Source: Bacteroidales bacterium
GTDB taxonomy: Bacteria; Bacteroidota; Bacteroidia; Bacteroidales; P3
Direction of reading: 5' to 3'
Assembly: GCA_012837565.1 (NCBI GenBank)
Contig: DUQY01000180.1
Location: 1-8,296 of the forward strand
DNA length: 8,296 nt
The notes under the pieces are model-generated. The model ran no database searches, was not told the origin of the DNA, and saw nothing but the letters and a program-made list of their open reading frames with translations. This document shows, in pieces, positions 5,499-8,296 of the stretch. The position numbers and the translations under genes were made by a program. The number at the start of each line of letters is the position of its first letter. Within the stretch, counting starts at the first letter, position 1.

Positions 5499-5921
5499 AT
5501 GACTAAATATATAGCAACTAAATTAGAAGACCTGCCAAAAATTGCACAACAAATTATTGAAGAAAACACAGACCAAAGAATTTTCCTGTTGGAAGGTGAT
5601 ATGGGAGCTGGAAAGACAACCCTAACCAAGGCGATATGTGATTTCTTCGAAGTAGAGGAAAACGTTTGTTCTCCAACCTTTGCAATAGTTAATGAATACT
5701 TATCTAGTAAAGTGGGGAAGATATTTCATTTTGATTTCTATAGGTTAAACAAAGAAGAAGAAGCTTTTGATATTGGAATTGAAGAATATCTTTATAGTGG
5801 AGATTATTGCTTTTTGGAATGGAGTGAGAAAATTAAAAACCTTATTCCTTCTCATTATGTAAAGATTATTATTACTGAGACAGAAGACAAGCAAAGGGAA
5901 ATAAAAATAGAGAGGATATAA
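5499..5921 (+). CDS. tsaE: tRNA threonylcarbamoyladenosine biosynthesis ATPase TsaE
   Basis: The 140-residue product has the usual TsaE (YjeE) length. TsaE is a cytoplasmic ATPase that works with TsaB and TsaD to make the t6A modification at position 37 of tRNAs reading ANN codons. Visible motifs are the P-loop G-D-M-G-A-G-K-T-T (33-41), the switch-like C-S-P-T-F-A-I-V-N-E-Y (57-67), the H-F-D-F-Y-R-L segment (77-83) and the family motif L-E-W-S-E-K (106-111). The ATG is 4 bp after porX, so it is probably expressed from the porX transcript. The TAA stop lies in the loop of the downstream terminator. It runs towards lpxA on the opposite strand. Confidence 0.95.
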   Translation: MTKYIATKLEDLPKIAQQIIEENTDQRIFLLEGDMGAGKTTLTKAICDFFEVEENVCSPTFAIVNEYLSSKVGKIFHFDFYRLNKEEEAFDIGIEEYLYSGDYCFLEWSEKIKNLIPSHYVKIIITETEDKQREIKIERI

Positions 5922-5938
5922 GTCCTCTCTATTTTTTT
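5903..5938. terminator. Bidirectional intrinsic terminator between tsaE and lpxA
   Basis: TAGAGAGGA (5908-5916) pairs perfectly with TCCTCTCTA (5923-5931) around the six-base loop TATAAG. An A-run (5903-5907) on the left pairs with a T-run (5932-5938) on the right. It therefore works as a terminator for tsaE on the plus strand and, read in reverse, for lpxA. The tsaE stop codon (5919-5921) is within the loop. Confidence 0.92.
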
Positions 5939-5973
5939 ATTAGTTTATATGTTTTACTTTCGTATTTTACTTT

Positions 5974-6753
5974 CTAGTTTTCTCTAAAACCCTTTATTAG
6001 TCCTCTTTCTGCTTTAGAAATAAAATCTATTATTTCTTTTAAAGCAGGAGTCTCAGGTAATTTCTTTAACTCTTCAAATGCTTTTGTGTAGTTAAGCCCT
6101 GATTGGAAAACTACGGTGTAATATTCTTTTATTTTGTTTATTGTATCTTGGTCAAATCCTCTTCTAGATAATCCAACAGAGTTTATGCCACAATAGGATA
6201 AAGGAAATTTACCCCCTTTAATATAAGGTGGAACGTCTTTGTCTACTAATGAACCTCCCATAAGGATTACATGAGATCCAATTCTTGTAAACTGATGTAT
6301 TGCACTCAGGCCTCCAATAATTGCATAGTCTCCAATTTCAATATGACCACCAAGTGTTGCACCGTTAGCCAAAACGCAACTGTCTCCAATAACGCAATCG
6401 TGAGCAATGTGAGCATAAGCCATAATTAGGTTATTGCTACCAATCTTGGTATGTCCTAAAGCAACAGTGCCTCTGTTAATTGTCACAGATTCTCTAATTG
6501 TATTGTTGTCCCCAATAATAACAGTAGTTTTTTCTCCTGCAAATTTTAAATCCTGAGGAACAGCACTTATTGATGCATATGGGAAAATTTTATTGTTTTT
6601 ACCAATTCTTGCACCAGGGAAAATAGTAACATGAGGTCCAATCCAACAATCGTCCCCAATTTCTACATCCTCATATATTACCGCAAAAGGTTCAATCTTA
6701 ACGTTTTTTCCAATTTTGGCATCAGGGTGAATATAAGCTAATGGATGATTCAT
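5974..6753 (-). CDS. lpxA: Acyl-ACP--UDP-N-acetylglucosamine O-acyltransferase LpxA
   Basis: The 259-residue product has normal LpxA length. The cytoplasmic trimer transfers a 3-hydroxyacyl chain from ACP to O3 of UDP-GlcNAc, the first step of lipid A synthesis. The sequence shows left-handed beta-helix hexapeptide repeats over about residues 8-175 and a helical C-terminal domain. The motif A-H-I-A-H-D-C (114-120) places the catalytic His at 118 (H125 in E. coli), with His115, His137 and His153 matching other conserved histidines. Gly166 aligns with E. coli Gly173, the position known to set acyl-chain length; Gly there permits C14 or longer, which fits the long hydroxy acids of Bacteroidota. 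The start is 17 bp after the lpxC-fabZ stop, indicating one operon. Confidence 0.97.
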   Translation of the reverse strand: MNHPLAYIHPDAKIGKNVKIEPFAVIYEDVEIGDDCWIGPHVTIFPGARIGKNNKIFPYASISAVPQDLKFAGEKTTVIIGDNNTIRESVTINRGTVALGHTKIGSNNLIMAYAHIAHDCVIGDSCVLANGATLGGHIEIGDYAIIGGLSAIHQFTRIGSHVILMGGSLVDKDVPPYIKGGKFPLSYCGINSVGLSRRGFDQDTINKIKEYYTVVFQSGLNYTKAFEELKKLPETPALKEIIDFISKAERGLIKGFREN

Positions 6754-6770
6754 AGTTTTGTTTTAAATTG

Positions 6771-8159
6771 TTATTTATTTTTAGCAATTTGAGCCATAAG
6801 CTCTGCTTCCACAACAAGTTTTGAGCCAACATAAGCCTCCCCCTTCATCTTTACAAGACCCCTTCTAACAGGTTCGATTAAAGATAAACGGAAAATTAAT
6901 GTATCTCCTGGAACAACTTTTCCACGGAATTTAACTCCATCAATTTTTAAGAAATAAGTTGCGTAGTTTTCAGGATCTTCATAATCCTTTAGAACTAAGA
7001 TGCCTCCTGTCTGAGCCATTGCTTCAACAACTAAAACCCCTGGCATAACAGGTTCTGAAGGGAAATGTCCGTTGAAGAAATCTTCATTCCCTGTAACATT
7101 TTTAACTCCAACCAGATACTCATCACCCACTTCAATTATCTTATCAACCAATAACATTGGGAATCTATGAGGTAAAAAGTTTTTAATATCGTTAATATTA
7201 AAAACAGGTTCTTTGTTTGGGTCATAGTGAGGTACCCCTATCATTTTTTCCATAATTACTTTCTTTATTAATTTCGCAAATTCTGTATTAGCATAATGAC
7301 CAGGACGCTTCAATATAAAATGTCCTTTAACATTAATCCCTAATAGTTTTATATCTCCAATAAAATCTAATAGCTTATGCCTTGCAGGTTCGTTATCAAA
7401 ATGTTTATTAATATGATTAAGTATGCCTTTTTCAGCCTTAACACTCTTCGGATCTTTATTAAATACCTTTGCTAAATGTTCAATCTGCTCTTGACTTAAA
7501 GCTTCTTCAACAAAAACTAATGCGTTTTCTAAATCACCTCCCTTAATCAAATTAAGCTTAAGCAATTGCTCTATTTCATGTAGGAAAACAAAGGTTCTAC
7601 AGTTAGCAATTTCTGTATCGAAACTATCAAGAGAGTCAATGCTGTGAGATTGCCTTTCAAGAACAGAGGAATTATAGTCAATAGTAATATCAACCTTAAA
7701 TCCATCATAAGGCAAAACACTAAGTTCAATGCCTCTTTTTTCGTCATTATAATATATAGGTTCTCTAACAGAATAATAATATCTAATTCCATGTTGAGAT
7801 TGAATGCCAACCTTATTAATAGCCTGAACCCATAGCTTAGAACTTCCGTCCAAAATTGGCACCTCTTCTGAATCTATTTCAATTAGAGCATTGTCAATTT
7901 TGAAAAAATGAAGAGCAGCCATAAGGTGTTCCATTGTTGCAATCTTAACTCCATTTTTTTCAAGAGTAGTCCCTCGAGAAGTATCAGTTACATTTTCAAT
8001 CAAGGCAGGAATAATAGGCTTTTGATCTAAATCAATCCTACAAAAATTAATGCCAGTATTAGCATCAGCAGGTAATATAGATACAGTTACATCTTTTCCA
8101 AAATGTAACCCCTTACCGCTAAGAGTAAGTTTCGATTTAATTGTGTTTTGTTGCTCCAT
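6771..8159 (-). CDS. lpxC-fabZ: Bifunctional LpxC-FabZ fusion (UDP-3-O-acyl-GlcNAc deacetylase / 3-hydroxyacyl-ACP dehydratase)
   Basis: The 462-residue product joins LpxC (about 1-305) to FabZ (about 315-462). LpxC is the zinc deacetylase of the committed lipid A step: the metal and catalytic residues are visible as E77-H78 in M-E-H-L-M, H261-K262-x-x-D265, and H288 in R-P-G-H. FabZ dehydrates 3-hydroxyacyl-ACP in fatty-acid elongation: L-P-H-R-F-P (329-334), catalytic His365 in N-G-H-F-P and Glu379 in V-V-E-A-M-A-Q-T-G-G. Both halves look active. This fusion is typical of Bacteroidota. It ties together two enzymes that compete for the same 3-hydroxyacyl-ACP pool. lpxA follows directly. lpxD, often upstream in related genomes, is not seen in the 137 bases before the start, and a promoter lies close to the ATG. 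Confidence 0.97.
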   Translation of the reverse strand: MEQQNTIKSKLTLSGKGLHFGKDVTVSILPADANTGINFCRIDLDQKPIIPALIENVTDTSRGTTLEKNGVKIATMEHLMAALHFFKIDNALIEIDSEEVPILDGSSKLWVQAINKVGIQSQHGIRYYYSVREPIYYNDEKRGIELSVLPYDGFKVDITIDYNSSVLERQSHSIDSLDSFDTEIANCRTFVFLHEIEQLLKLNLIKGGDLENALVFVEEALSQEQIEHLAKVFNKDPKSVKAEKGILNHINKHFDNEPARHKLLDFIGDIKLLGINVKGHFILKRPGHYANTEFAKLIKKVIMEKMIGVPHYDPNKEPVFNINDIKNFLPHRFPMLLVDKIIEVGDEYLVGVKNVTGNEDFFNGHFPSEPVMPGVLVVEAMAQTGGILVLKDYEDPENYATYFLKIDGVKFRGKVVPGDTLIFRLSLIEPVRRGLVKMKGEAYVGSKLVVEAELMAQIAKNK

Positions 8160-8173
8160 AGTTAATCAGTTTG

Positions 8174-8203
8174 CAAAGATATAATATTTTTTCAATGCTC
8201 ACA
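8174..8203 (-). promoter_or_regulatory. Putative lpxC-fabZ promoter
   Basis: On the minus strand TATCTTTG (8174-8181) matches the -7 consensus TAnnTTTG exactly and is followed by the commonly seen CAAA. TGTG (8200-8203), 18 bp upstream, matches the -33 TTTG in three of four bases. Only 14 bases separate the -7 element from the ATG at 8157-8159, so the transcript leader would be about 7-9 bases, too short for a Shine-Dalgarno. The rest of the sequence to the window end shows no gene. Confidence 0.65.
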
Positions 8204-8296
8204 TCATATAAATGTAAAAACCATATTTAAAACGCTGAAAGAATTTCCTGAATCAAAGAAAGAAAAAATTAAAACAAAGATCTAGTAAATTAAAAC

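Noticed and set aside
5952..5974. Direct repeat TTTTACTTTC (5952-5961 and 5965-5974) next to the lpxA stop
   Set aside because: It is a short two-copy AT-rich repeat and nothing else suggests a function.
7571..7835. Overlapping short frames on both strands within lpxC-fabZ
   Set aside because: They lie in the conserved LpxC domain and show no independent signals.
1..8296. Insertion sequences, tRNA or rRNA genes, CRISPR arrays
   Set aside because: No transposase, cloverleaf, rRNA-like segment or regularly spaced repeat is visible.

Overview
The window comes from an AT-rich member of the Bacteroidota, probably Bacteroidales-like. The evidence is a fused LpxC-FabZ protein followed by LpxA, a PorX-type response regulator with a PglZ domain, promoter -7 elements matching TAnnTTTG, few Shine-Dalgarno sequences, and small Bacteroidota-style lipoproteins. 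I cannot name the genus.

Layout. Positions 1-1987 (minus strand) hold sufB (Fe-S cluster scaffold) followed 6 bp later by a family 9 glycosyltransferase. The transferase frame is cut by a TGA and runs off the window edge. Positions 1988-2340 are a divergent intergenic region with a promoter for each side. Positions 2341-3867 (plus strand) hold a compact three-gene cassette: a small cysteine-rich lipoprotein, a DoxX/MauE-like membrane protein with a C-terminal thioredoxin-like CxxC domain, and a second lipoprotein paralogous to the first. An intrinsic terminator lies between the first lipoprotein and the membrane protein. Positions 3950-5921 (plus strand) hold porX and tsaE, 4 bp apart, ending in a strong bidirectional terminator. 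Positions 5974-8159 (minus strand) hold lpxC-fabZ then lpxA, with a typical Bacteroidota promoter just upstream.

How the genes fit together. lpxC-fabZ and lpxA carry out the first committed steps of lipid A synthesis, with FabZ supplying the fatty-acid elongation that feeds them. The GT9 gene would act on lipopolysaccharide sugar. PorX is known in Porphyromonas as a regulator of the type IX secretion system. Much of the window therefore concerns the cell envelope, with sufB and tsaE as housekeeping genes.

The least explained part is the cassette at 2341-3867. All three of its proteins carry a C-x-C motif that should face the periplasm, and the membrane protein adds a CxxC thioredoxin-like domain. 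I read it as a candidate thiol-disulfide relay with two dedicated lipoprotein partners. That reading is inference from motifs, topology and gene order.
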